From: Variovorax guangxiensis
Lineage (GTDB): Bacteria > Pseudomonadota > Gammaproteobacteria > Burkholderiales > Burkholderiaceae_C
Length of the DNA: 64,000 bases
Direction of reading: 5' to 3'
NCBI RefSeq assembly: GCF_003952165.1
Contig: NZ_RXFT01000009.1
Location: 186,001 to 250,000 of the forward strand
The notes under the pieces were generated by a model. It was not told the origin of the DNA. It was given only the letters and a program-made list of their open reading frames with translations, and made no database searches. This document shows positions 55,226 to 63,111 of this stretch, piece after piece. A program made the translations under genes and the position numbers. Every line of letters starts with the position of its first letter. Position 1 is the stretch's first letter.

Positions 55226-56920
55226 TCAGTCGTTAGCGTAGATGTCCACGTCCTTCGTCTCGCGGATGAACAGCGTGCCCACCACCAGCGTGATGCCGGC
55301 GATGATGATCGGATACCACAGGCCGTTGAACATGTTGCCGGTCGAGGCCACGATGGCGAAGGCGGTGGTCGGCAGCAGGCCGCCGAACCAGCCGTTGCCG
55401 ATGTGGTAGGGCAGGCTCATCGAGGTGTAGCGGATGCGCGTGGGGAAGAGCTCCACCAGCATCGCGGCGATCGGGCCGTAGACCATGGTCACCAGCAGCA
55501 CCAGCCAGAACAGCAGCACCACCGTCAGCACCTTGTTCATCTTCGCGGGGTCGGCCTTGGCCGGGTAGCCGGCGATCTTCAGGTCTTCGGCCACGCCCTT
55601 CTTGAAGGCGGCGATTTCCTTGACGGAGTTCTCGTCGAACTTCGAATTCACGACGTTGCCGACGGGTGCCTCGACCGACTTGTCGCCGATCTTCACGATG
55701 GCCTTCGAACCCGGCGCGCCGGCCACGTTCTCATAGCTCACCGAGTTCTGAACCAGGTAGCGCTTGGCGATGTCGCACGAGCTCTTGAAGTCGATCTCGC
55801 GAGCCACCGGGTTGCCCTGGAAGGAGCAGGTCGCCGGGTCCGCCGTCACCGTCACGCCGGCGGTGGCCTGTGCGCGGGCCAGGTCGGGGTTGGCGGCTTC
55901 GGTCAGCATCTTGAAGACCGGGAAGTAGGTGACCACGGCCAGCAGGCAGCCGGCCATGATGATCGGCTTGCGGCCGATCTTGTCCGACAGCGTGCCGAAC
56001 ACCACGAAGAAGGGCGTGCCCAGCAGCAGCGCGGCGGCGATCATCAGGTTGGCCGTGGTGGCGTCGACCTTCAGCTGCGCCGTCAGGAAGAAGAGCGCGT
56101 AGAACTGGCCCGAGTACCAGACCACCGCCTGGCCGGCCGTCAGGCCCACCAGCGCCAGGATCACGATCTTCAGGTTCTTCCACTGGCCGAAGGATTCGGC
56201 CAGAGGCGCCTTGGAGGTCTTGCCCTCGGCCTTCATCTTCTGGAAGGCGGGCGACTCGGACAGCGTCAGGCGGATCCACACCGAGATGCCCAGCAGCAGG
56301 ATCGACACCAGGAACGGAACGCGCCAGCCCCAGTCGTTGAAGGCCGCCTCGCCCATGAACTCGCGCACGCCCAGGATCACCAGCAGGCTCAGGAACAGGC
56401 CGAGCGTGGCGGTGGTCTGGATCCACGAGGTGTAGGCGCCGCGCTTGCCGTGCGGCGCGTGCTCGGCCACGTAGGTGGCGGCACCGCCGTACTCGCCGCC
56501 GAGCGCGAGGCCCTGCAGCATGCGCAGCGCGATCAGGATCACCGGCGCCGCGACGCCGATGGTCGCGTAGCTGGGCAGCAGGCCGACGATGAAGGTCGAC
56601 AGGCCCATGATCAGGATCGTCACCAGGAAGGTGTACTTGCGACCGATCATGTCGCCCAGCCGGCCGAACACGATGGCGCCGAACGGACGCACCAGGAAGC
56701 CGGCGGCGAAGGCCAGCAGCGCGAAGATGAAGGCGGCGCCCGCATCCAGGCCGCTGAAGAACTGCTTCGCGATGATCGCGGCCAGCGAACCGTAGAGGTA
56801 GAAGTCGTACCACTCGAACACGGTGCCCAGCGAGGAGGCGAAGATGACTTTCTTCTCCTCCGAGGACATGGGCCGGGGGGCCGGGTGCGGCACTCCCCTC
56901 GAATCTAGTGTGGCTGCCAT
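55226..56920 (-). CDS. Metabolite:H+ symporter (MHS) family transporter with central insertion
   Basis: A 564-residue MFS protein of the ProP/ShiA/KgtP group. The N-terminal SLGTVFEWYDFYLYGSLA motif and the GRLGDMIGRKYTF loop are diagnostic. It has about 12 helices. Between helices of the second half there is an extra segment, residues about 342-464, so it is over 100 residues longer than usual. That segment is soluble, mixed charged, and has two cysteines (C365 and C382). Likely an importer of organic acids or osmolytes; ligand unknown. It has its own terminator. Confidence 0.9.
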   Translation of the reverse strand: MAATLDSRGVPHPAPRPMSSEEKKVIFASSLGTVFEWYDFYLYGSLAAIIAKQFFSGLDAGAAFIFALLAFAAGFLVRPFGAIVFGRLGDMIGRKYTFLVTILIMGLSTFIVGLLPSYATIGVAAPVILIALRMLQGLALGGEYGGAATYVAEHAPHGKRGAYTSWIQTTATLGLFLSLLVILGVREFMGEAAFNDWGWRVPFLVSILLLGISVWIRLTLSESPAFQKMKAEGKTSKAPLAESFGQWKNLKIVILALVGLTAGQAVVWYSGQFYALFFLTAQLKVDATTANLMIAAALLLGTPFFVVFGTLSDKIGRKPIIMAGCLLAVVTYFPVFKMLTEAANPDLARAQATAGVTVTADPATCSFQGNPVAREIDFKSSCDIAKRYLVQNSVSYENVAGAPGSKAIVKIGDKSVEAPVGNVVNSKFDENSVKEIAAFKKGVAEDLKIAGYPAKADPAKMNKVLTVVLLFWLVLLVTMVYGPIAAMLVELFPTRIRYTSMSLPYHIGNGWFGGLLPTTAFAIVASTGNMFNGLWYPIIIAGITLVVGTLFIRETKDVDIYAND

Positions 56921-57108
56921 TGGTCGTCTCCTGTGTGTATGCGTTCATTCGTTCCCGGAATCCGGGACCGTGCGGCATTCTTGGAGGCGCGACTGACCCG
57001 AGCCTTTCGCGAAACTGAACCGGCGCTTACGGTTTAGGGTGAAACCCGCGCAGCACGTTTCAGCCTGTAAGAAATCGGGGCGCTTTTCCGGCGCCCGCGG
57101 GTTTGTAC

Positions 57109-57756
57109 TCAGCCCTGTTTGCTGCTGCGCAGCAAGGCCGGGCGCTGGTCCGCCGAAGCCCACTCGGGGCCGTCGAACCACGCATCGCCCGACAGGTAGG
57201 CGCGCAGCATCTGCAGGCCGTCGAAGCCCCAGAACAGGCGGCCGTCGACCACGTAGGTCGGCGTGCCGAACACGCCCTGGCGCAGGGCCTCTTCGGTGTT
57301 GCGCTTGAGCAGGGCCTTGCTCTCCTCGCTGTTCGCGTCGCGCTTCGGCCCGAGCTGCGCGGTGAGCGCGGCGAGCCGCGCGGGGTCGCCCGCTTCCTCG
57401 CCGCCGCGCCACACGTGGCGGAAGATGGTCTCGGCCACGAGGCGGCTGATGGTGCCGTCGTCGCCCGTGGATACCGCCAGCCGCAGGTGCGCCAGCGGGT
57501 TGTAAGGATGCGAGGCCGGCATCCGGATCTCTATGCCGTGCGTGTGGCCCAGCCAGAGCACGTGGCGGTAGGTCCAGCTGCGCTTCGACGGAATCTCCGC
57601 CGGGCCGAGCTGGCCGTGCTGCTTGAGCAGCGCGCCAAGCAGCACCGGCCTGTAGGCCACGCTGTAGCTCAGGCCCTCGAGCGCTTCGGGCAGGTGCTCG
57701 AAGGCGAGGTGCGCGTAGGGCGAGATGAAGTCGAGATGGAAGTCGATGTGCTTCAT
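57109..57756 (-). CDS. DsbA-family 2-hydroxychromene-2-carboxylate isomerase-like protein
   Basis: A 215-residue thioredoxin-fold protein of the kappa-class GST/HCCA-isomerase group. The N-terminal DFHLDFISPYAHLA has the SPY motif (S12) in place of the CxxC of DsbA, and FGTPTYVVDGRLFWGFDGL forms the cis-Pro loop. Such isomerases use glutathione, in naphthalene breakdown or in related detoxification. No aromatic-degradation genes are adjacent, so the substrate is open. The start overlaps the stop of the DUF1289 gene (ATGA). Confidence 0.85.
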   Translation of the reverse strand: MKHIDFHLDFISPYAHLAFEHLPEALEGLSYSVAYRPVLLGALLKQHGQLGPAEIPSKRSWTYRHVLWLGHTHGIEIRMPASHPYNPLAHLRLAVSTGDDGTISRLVAETIFRHVWRGGEEAGDPARLAALTAQLGPKRDANSEESKALLKRNTEEALRQGVFGTPTYVVDGRLFWGFDGLQMLRAYLSGDAWFDGPEWASADQRPALLRSSKQG

Positions 57757-58022
57757 GGGCTGCTGTCTCCTGGGTTCGCCGCGGGCACGCGCCAGATGCC
57801 GGCCTTCGCCCGCAACTCTATCGCCCGCCACACGTGGCGCCGGGTCTCGTCTTCCATCCTGCTCCAGCCCGCGATCTCGGGGATGGTGCGCAGGCAGCCT
57901 TCGCAGAAGCCGCTCAGGCGATCCATGCGGCACACCGAGCAGCACGGCGAAGGCACATCGCCCGCCGCGGCCTGCACCGCCACGGCGCGTTCGGCCAGCG
58001 TCTCGGCTTCCGCGAAATTCAC
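57753..58022 (-). CDS. DUF1289 zinc-binding-like small protein
   Basis: An 89-residue protein. The DUF1289 signature is SPCCSVCRMD..GFCEGCLRTIPEIAGW (about residues 25-54), with Cys residues in a C-x2-C / C-x2-C arrangement likely to bind zinc or a cluster. The start is a GTG at 58022 that overlaps the stop of the deacylase gene (GTGA). Its own stop overlaps the isomerase start. It is thus in the middle of a tightly coupled three-gene chain. Function unknown in the family. Confidence 0.85.
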   Translation of the reverse strand: MNFAEAETLAERAVAVQAAAGDVPSPCCSVCRMDRLSGFCEGCLRTIPEIAGWSRMEDETRRHVWRAIELRAKAGIWRVPAANPGDSSP

Positions 58023-58507
58023 ACCACGTCGGCCACCGGCGCGCCGGTGAGCTTCTCGAGGTCGTGCGGGCGCAGCTGGAACACCGCGTGCGGGTGGCCG
58101 GCTGCCGCCCAGATCTCCTCGAAGCGGAAGAGCTCGCGGTCGATCAGCACCACGGGCGGCGTCAGGTGGCCCACGGGCGACACGCCGCCGATGGTGAAGC
58201 CGGTGCGCGACTTCACGAAGTCGGCGTCGGCGCGGCCGGTCTTGCCGACCAGCGCGTCGACCTTCTTCTCGTCCACGCGCTTGTCGCCCGAGGTGATGAC
58301 CAGCACCGCCGACTCGTCGCTCTTGCGCCGGAAGATGATGCTCTTGGCGATCTGCCCGACCGCGATGCCGAGCGCGTCGGCCGCCTGCTGCGCGGTGCGG
58401 CAGGCGTCGTCGAGCATGCGTGGGGAGTGGGGGTGGCCGGCATCCTGCAGGGCGCGGGAAACGCGCTGGACGCCTTCGGGGAGGTTATGGAGTTCGGATC
58501 CGCACAT
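58019..58507 (-). CDS. YbaK/ProX-type aminoacyl-tRNA deacylase
   Basis: A 162-residue editing-domain protein. The fold is that of the ProRS insertion domain; visible blocks are GQIAKSIIFRRKSDE, VITSGDKRVDEKKVDAL (the catalytic Lys is in the KSIIF segment) and GFTIGGVSPVGH. These hydrolyse mischarged tRNA such as Cys-tRNA-Pro or Ala-tRNA-Pro. It is coupled to the DUF1289 gene and is 47 bp downstream of the LysE-type exporter gene. Confidence 0.88.
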   Translation of the reverse strand: MCGSELHNLPEGVQRVSRALQDAGHPHSPRMLDDACRTAQQAADALGIAVGQIAKSIIFRRKSDESAVLVITSGDKRVDEKKVDALVGKTGRADADFVKSRTGFTIGGVSPVGHLTPPVVLIDRELFRFEEIWAAAGHPHAVFQLRPHDLEKLTGAPVADVV

Positions 58508-58554
58508 GATGGCTTCGAATCTATCAGGCTGCCGGGCCGTGGGCGCGGGCTCCG

Positions 58555-59190
58555 TCAGGCGCTGCGCTTGAACAGGAACAGCATCGCGCCCATCGCCATC
58601 AGCACGCCGCCGAAGACGCGGTTCTGCGCGCGCCGTGCGCGCACGCTGCGCAGCATGCCCTGCAGCCGCGCGGCCAGCCAGGCATAGCCGTGCATCACGG
58701 TCACGTCGACCATCACCGTGGTGGCCAGCAGCACCAGCAGCTGCAGCCACAGGGGCCGCGTCGGCTGGATGAACTGCGGCAGCACCGCAGCCATGAAGAC
58801 AATGCCCTTGGGGTTGGTCACGTTGGTGAGGAAGCCGCGCAGCACGCGCTGCGGTGCCGTGAGGTCGGGTTCAGCCGCCTGCGTCGCGCCGCCCTCGATC
58901 TTCGCGACGGGCGCACGCCACTGGCGCCAGCCCAGCCACAGCAGATAGCACGCGCCCACCACCTTGACGACCAGGAACGCGCTGGCCGAGGCGGTGAGCA
59001 CCGCACCCACGCCAAGGCCGGCCACCAGCAGGATCACCGCGAGCCCCAGCTGCAGCCCCACGATGGTCGCCGTGGTGCGCCGCACGCCGTAGCTGAGCCC
59101 GTGGCTCATGCTGAGCACCGCGCCCGAACCGGGCGACACCGCGATGACGCAACTGGCCACCAGGAATGCAAGCCACACATGCAGATCCAC
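58555..59190 (-). CDS. LysE/RhtB-family amino-acid exporter
   Basis: A 211-residue inner-membrane protein with about six hydrophobic helices. The N-terminal AVSPGSGAVLSMSHGLSYG is the family signature (SPGP variant). The TNVTNPKGIVFMAAVLPQF segment after the fourth helix is highly characteristic. It exports amino acids or homoserine-like compounds. Same strand as HMG-CoA lyase, which lies 38 bp upstream, perhaps co-transcribed. Confidence 0.92.
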   Translation of the reverse strand: MDLHVWLAFLVASCVIAVSPGSGAVLSMSHGLSYGVRRTTATIVGLQLGLAVILLVAGLGVGAVLTASASAFLVVKVVGACYLLWLGWRQWRAPVAKIEGGATQAAEPDLTAPQRVLRGFLTNVTNPKGIVFMAAVLPQFIQPTRPLWLQLLVLLATTVMVDVTVMHGYAWLAARLQGMLRSVRARRAQNRVFGGVLMAMGAMLFLFKRSA

Positions 59191-59228
59191 TGACTACTCC
59201 CGCTTATCTATCTGTTCGATTCAGCGCT

Positions 59229-60149
59229 TCAGCCGGCCCGCTTGGTGCGGATGGCCTTCGAGGCGCGCGAGTTCGGCTCGCGGCCCAGCGCCTCGCTGAT
59301 GTAGACGCCCGCGTCGATCAGCCTGTCGAGATCGATGCCGGTCTCGATGCCCATGCCGTGCAGCATGTAGACCACGTCCTCGGTCGCCACGTTGCCGGTC
59401 GCGCCCTTGGCATAGGGGCAGCCGCCCAGGCCGGCCGAGGACGACTGGAAGTTCCACACGCCCAGTTCGAGCGCCGCGAGCGTGTTGGCGAGCGCCTGCC
59501 CGTAGGTGTCGTGGAAGTGGCCGGAAATGGCGTCGACGCCGAAGTGCGCCAGCGTGGCTTCCATCGCGGCCTGCACCTTGCGCGGCGTGCCCACGCCGAT
59601 GGTGTCGGCCACGTCCACGCGCTGCACGCCGATGCCCTTCATCAGCTGCGCGAGGTAGCCGACCTTGGCCGGCGCGATCTCGCCTTCATAGGGGCAGCCG
59701 ACCGTGCACGACATCGCGCCGCGCACACGGATGCCCTTCTCGAGCGCCGCCGCCACCACCGGTGCGAAGCGCTCGATGCTCTCGGCGATGGAGCAGTTGA
59801 TGTTCTTCTGGCTGAAGGCCTCGCTGGCGGCGCCGAACACCACGATCTCGTCGGGCCACTCCTCGCGCGGCGCGGCGATGGCCGCCTCGAAGCCCTTCAT
59901 GTTGGGCGTGAGCACCGAATAGAGCACGCCGGGCTTGCGGCCGATGCCGTGCATCACCTCGGCGTTGTCGGCCATCTGCGGCACCCACTTGGGGCTCACG
60001 AAGCTGGTGACCTCGATCTCCTTCAGGCCCGCGTCCTGCAGGCGGTGCACGAGGCCGATCTTCACTTCGGCGGACACGGGCTGCTTTTCGTTCTGCAGGC
60101 CGTCGCGCGGGCCGACGTCGACGAGCCTGACTTGGGTGGGGAGTTTCAT
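59229..60149 (-). CDS. mvaB: Hydroxymethylglutaryl-CoA lyase
   Basis: Splits HMG-CoA into acetyl-CoA and acetoacetate, the last step of leucine breakdown. 306 residues. The divalent-metal and substrate motifs are VDVGPRDGLQNE near the N-terminus, SGHFHDTYGQ (metal His), and SAGLGGCPYAKGATGNVATEDVVYM in the C-terminal half with the catalytic Cys in GGCPYA. The ATG at 60149 gives the family N-terminus. No other leucine-pathway genes are adjacent, so it may serve a related acyl-CoA route. Confidence 0.94.
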   Translation of the reverse strand: MKLPTQVRLVDVGPRDGLQNEKQPVSAEVKIGLVHRLQDAGLKEIEVTSFVSPKWVPQMADNAEVMHGIGRKPGVLYSVLTPNMKGFEAAIAAPREEWPDEIVVFGAASEAFSQKNINCSIAESIERFAPVVAAALEKGIRVRGAMSCTVGCPYEGEIAPAKVGYLAQLMKGIGVQRVDVADTIGVGTPRKVQAAMEATLAHFGVDAISGHFHDTYGQALANTLAALELGVWNFQSSSAGLGGCPYAKGATGNVATEDVVYMLHGMGIETGIDLDRLIDAGVYISEALGREPNSRASKAIRTKRAG

Positions 60150-60287
60150 GGGATGTCTCTTGTATCGCTGGAGGATGGAAGACCGCCTTCGATTGTCGGC
60201 CACATGGAAATCCCCTGCCTGGTACAGAAGCCGGGGAAGGTAGCAATGCGCGCCTGCGAGGTTGCAAATGGCGCCAGGCGATCGGTG

Positions 60288-60584
60288 CTAGGCTGTTTCC
60301 CTCTGCTCGAAGCCGTCGGGCGGGGCCTGGGCCGCGATGGCACCGGCCGGATCGCCAACGTCGACCGCATCGACGCGCGCGCCTTCCGGCCCCTGGCGCG
60401 CCCAGCGGATCAGCTCTTCCACCGCAGAAGCCTCACCGGCCACGAGCGCCTCGACGCTGCCGTCGCGCCGGTTGCGCACCCAGCCGCGCACACGCAGGCG
60501 CTTCGCCGCCTGCACCATCGACCAGCGATAGCCCACGCCCTGCACGAGGCCGCGGATGGCGAGATGGCGGGCGACGGTGTTCAT
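60288..60584 (-). CDS. Acylphosphatase
   Basis: A 98-residue enzyme that hydrolyses acyl phosphates. The two active-site residues are visible: Arg in [13 protein letters not shown] (the phosphate-binding loop) and Asn in [15 protein letters not shown]. Length and fold pattern are normal. It lies 13 bp downstream of the acyl-CoA dehydrogenase gene on the same strand, so it is probably read through from the CoA-transferase unit. Confidence 0.93.
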   Translation of the reverse strand: MNTVARHLAIRGLVQGVGYRWSMVQAAKRLRVRGWVRNRRDGSVEALVAGEASAVEELIRWARQGPEGARVDAVDVGDPAGAIAAQAPPDGFEQRETA

Positions 60585-60597
60585 GGCTCCAGAGAGA

Positions 60598-61767
60598 TCA
60601 GTACGACTTGGGCAGCCCCAGCGCCTTCTCGGCGATGAAGTTCAGGATCATCTGTGGGCTGACGGGCGCGATGCGCGGGATGTAGCTCTCGCGCAGCAGC
60701 CGCTCCACATGGTATTCCTTCGCGTAGCCCATGCCGCCGAGCGTGAGCACCGCGTTCTGGCAGGCATCGTGCGCCGCCTCGGCCGCGAGGTACTTGGCGG
60801 CGTTGGCCTCGATGCCGCAGGGCTCGCCCGCGTCGTAGAGCGTGGCGGCCTTCAGCATCATCAGGTCGGCCGCCTCCAGGTTGGCCCAGGCGCGCGCCAG
60901 CGGATGCGCCACGCCCTGGTTCTGGCCGATGGGCCGGCCGAACACGACGCGCTCCTGTGCGTACTGCGAAGCGATGCGCAGCGCCGCGCGGCCGATGCCG
61001 ATGGCTTCCGCCGCGATCAATATGCGCTCGGGGTTGAGGCCATGCAGGATGTATTCGAAGCCCCTGCCCTCCTCGCCGATGCGGTCTTCCTCGGGCACCT
61101 CGAGCCCGTCGATGAAGAGCATGTTGGAGTCCACCGCCGCGCGGCCCAGCTTGTGGATCTCGCGCACCTCGACGCGGGCGCGGTCCAGCGGCGTGTAGAA
61201 CAGCGTGAGGCCCTGCGTGGGCTTCTTCACCTGGTCGAGCGGCGTGGTGCGCGTGAGGATCAGCATGCGGTCGGCCACCTGCGCGGTCGAGATCCAGATC
61301 TTGCGCCCGTGCAGCACGTAGCCGCCTTCGGGCTGGCGCACGGCCTGGGTCTTGAGGCTGGTGGTGTCGAGCCCCGCGTCGGGCTCGGTGACTGCGAAGC
61401 AGGCCTTCTCGGTGCCCGCGATCAGCGGCGGCAGGAAGCGCTGGCGTTGCTCCTCGCTGCCGAACACCACCACCGGGTTGAGCCCGAAGATGTTCATGTG
61501 CACCGACGACGCACCCGACATGCCCGCGCCCGATGCGCTGATGGCGCGCATCATCAGCGCCGCCTCGGTGATGCCCAGCCCCGCGCCGCCCTGCGCCTCG
61601 GGCATGGCGATGCCGAGCCAGCCGCTCTCGGCCACGGCGCGGTGGAACTCGTGCGGGAACACGGCGCGGTCGTCGTGGTCGCGCCAGTAGTCGATGGGAA
61701 AGTCCTCGCAGAGGCGTTCGATGGCGGCGACCAGCGAGCGCTGGTCTTCGTTCAAGGAGAAATTCAT
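60598..61767 (-). CDS. Acyl-CoA dehydrogenase
   Basis: A 389-residue flavoenzyme for alpha,beta-desaturation of an acyl-CoA. Family motifs are [16 protein letters not shown] (FAD and substrate), [19 protein letters not shown] and QVFGRPIGQ-like [14 protein letters not shown]. At the place where most family members have the catalytic Glu (EGT) it has APVS (residues 367-370). E254 in ILIAAEAIG, on helix G, is a possible substitute as in isovaleryl- or long-chain enzymes. It overlaps the CoA-transferase gene (ATGA), so the pair is coupled. The substrate is probably the acyl-CoA made by that transferase. Confidence 0.9.
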   Translation of the reverse strand: MNFSLNEDQRSLVAAIERLCEDFPIDYWRDHDDRAVFPHEFHRAVAESGWLGIAMPEAQGGAGLGITEAALMMRAISASGAGMSGASSVHMNIFGLNPVVVFGSEEQRQRFLPPLIAGTEKACFAVTEPDAGLDTTSLKTQAVRQPEGGYVLHGRKIWISTAQVADRMLILTRTTPLDQVKKPTQGLTLFYTPLDRARVEVREIHKLGRAAVDSNMLFIDGLEVPEEDRIGEEGRGFEYILHGLNPERILIAAEAIGIGRAALRIASQYAQERVVFGRPIGQNQGVAHPLARAWANLEAADLMMLKAATLYDAGEPCGIEANAAKYLAAEAAHDACQNAVLTLGGMGYAKEYHVERLLRESYIPRIAPVSPQMILNFIAEKALGLPKSY

Positions 61768-62990
61768 TCTTCGCTGTCTTTCGTGGGTTCAGGTTGCAGC
61801 GTGACGCCGCCTTCGAGCATGCGGGCGATGGCCTCTTCGCCGTAGCCCGCTTCTCGCAGCAGCTCCACGCTCTGCTCGCCGATGCGCGGCGCGGGGCGGC
61901 GGATGGCGGCTGGCGTGGCGCTGTAGCGGCCGACCGGGGCGAGCGTGCGGATGCGGCCCTCGCTCGGGTGGTCGAGTTCGGGATAGAAGCCGACGGCGCG
62001 CAGGTGCGGGTCGTCGAGCAGGCTTTCGGTGCTGTGCAGGCGCGCGACCGGGATGTCGGCGGCGGACAGCGCGGCAAACCATTCGTCGCTGGTGCGCGTG
62101 GCCATCACCTCGGCCACGAAGGCATACACCGCGCCGATGTTCGCGGCGCGCGCGGTGTGCGTGCCGAACATCGGCGAGCCGCGCAGTTCGGGCCGGCCGA
62201 TCACGTCGAAGAAGGCCTGCCAGTGCTTGTCGTTGTAGATCAGCACGCTGAGGTAGCCGTCGGCCGTGGCGTAGGGCTTGCGGTGCGGCGCGAGCAGGCG
62301 CGCGTAGCCGGTGGGCCCCAGCGGCGGCTCGAAGCTGTGGCCGCCGAGGTGGTCGCCCATCACGAACTGCGACAGCGCCTCGAACATCGGCACCTCCACG
62401 GCCTGGCCCTTGCCGGTGCGCTGGGCATGCAGCACGGCCGCGAGCAGCGCGATGGCGGCCTGCAGCCCCACCGCGCGGTCGGCCAGCGTGACGGGCGCGT
62501 AGCGCGGCGCGCTGCCGCTCTGCTGCGCGAAGAGGGAGGCCACGCCGGCCGCGCCCTGGATCAGGTCGTCGTAGGCAGGCTTGCCCGCATACGGCCCCTG
62601 CTCGCCATAGCCGAATGCGCCGAGGTAGACGATCTTCGGGTTCACCGCCGACACCGCCTCGTAGCCCAGCCCGAGCCGCGCCATCGCCTGCGGCCGCGTG
62701 TTGTAGATCAGCGCGTCGCAGCCCGCTGCGAGCCGCAGGCAGGCCTCGCGGCCCTCGGGCTGCTTGAGGTCGAGCACGATGGAGCGCTTGTTGCGGTTGA
62801 GGTGCATCGCCATCGCGCCCATGCCCGGGTTGCGCATCGGGCCGACGGCGCGCAGGTTGTCGCCGCCGGGCGGCTCGACCTTGATGACGTCGGCGCCCAG
62901 GTCGCCCAGCGTCTGGGTGGCATAGGGGCCCATCACCACGGCCGTGAGGTCGAGGATGCGGATGCCCTGGAGAGGTCCGGAGGAGTTCAT
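61764..62990 (-). CDS. CaiB/BaiF-family (type III) CoA-transferase
   Basis: A 408-residue family III CoA-transferase that moves CoA between organic acids. The N-terminal LQGIRILDLTAVVMGPYATQTLGDLGADVIKVEPPGGDNLR, read in pieces, contains the catalytic Asp region, followed by NRNKRSIVLDLK and DDLIQGAAGVAS. It is coupled to the acyl-CoA dehydrogenase downstream. The Bug binding protein upstream on the same strand (about 120 bp away) probably brings in the acid it activates. Confidence 0.93.
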   Translation of the reverse strand: MNSSGPLQGIRILDLTAVVMGPYATQTLGDLGADVIKVEPPGGDNLRAVGPMRNPGMGAMAMHLNRNKRSIVLDLKQPEGREACLRLAAGCDALIYNTRPQAMARLGLGYEAVSAVNPKIVYLGAFGYGEQGPYAGKPAYDDLIQGAAGVASLFAQQSGSAPRYAPVTLADRAVGLQAAIALLAAVLHAQRTGKGQAVEVPMFEALSQFVMGDHLGGHSFEPPLGPTGYARLLAPHRKPYATADGYLSVLIYNDKHWQAFFDVIGRPELRGSPMFGTHTARAANIGAVYAFVAEVMATRTSDEWFAALSAADIPVARLHSTESLLDDPHLRAVGFYPELDHPSEGRIRTLAPVGRYSATPAAIRRPAPRIGEQSVELLREAGYGEEAIARMLEGGVTLQPEPTKDSEE

Positions 62991-63000
62991 GTCTTCGCTC

Positions 63001-63096
63001 CTTCCCCCTCTGGGGGAAGGCTGGGATGGGGGCAGGCAGAGCGCCAGGTGGGGACGCCGCGTGCCCCCACCCCTGCCCTCCCCCAGCGGGGGAGGG
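63001..63096. repeat. Palindromic repeat pair between CoA-transferase and Bug genes
   Basis: Left hairpin CTTCCCCC-TCT-GGGGGAAG (63001-63019), arms TGGGGGCA (63027-63034) and TGCCCCCA (63062-63069), and right hairpin CCCTCCCCC-AGC-GGGGGAGGG (63076-63096). The right half, CACCCCTGCCCTC onward, matches the unit found in uvrA. Here the two copies face outward rather than inward. Confidence 0.75.
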
Positions 63097-63111
63097 GGAA
63101 ACTCAGATCGC

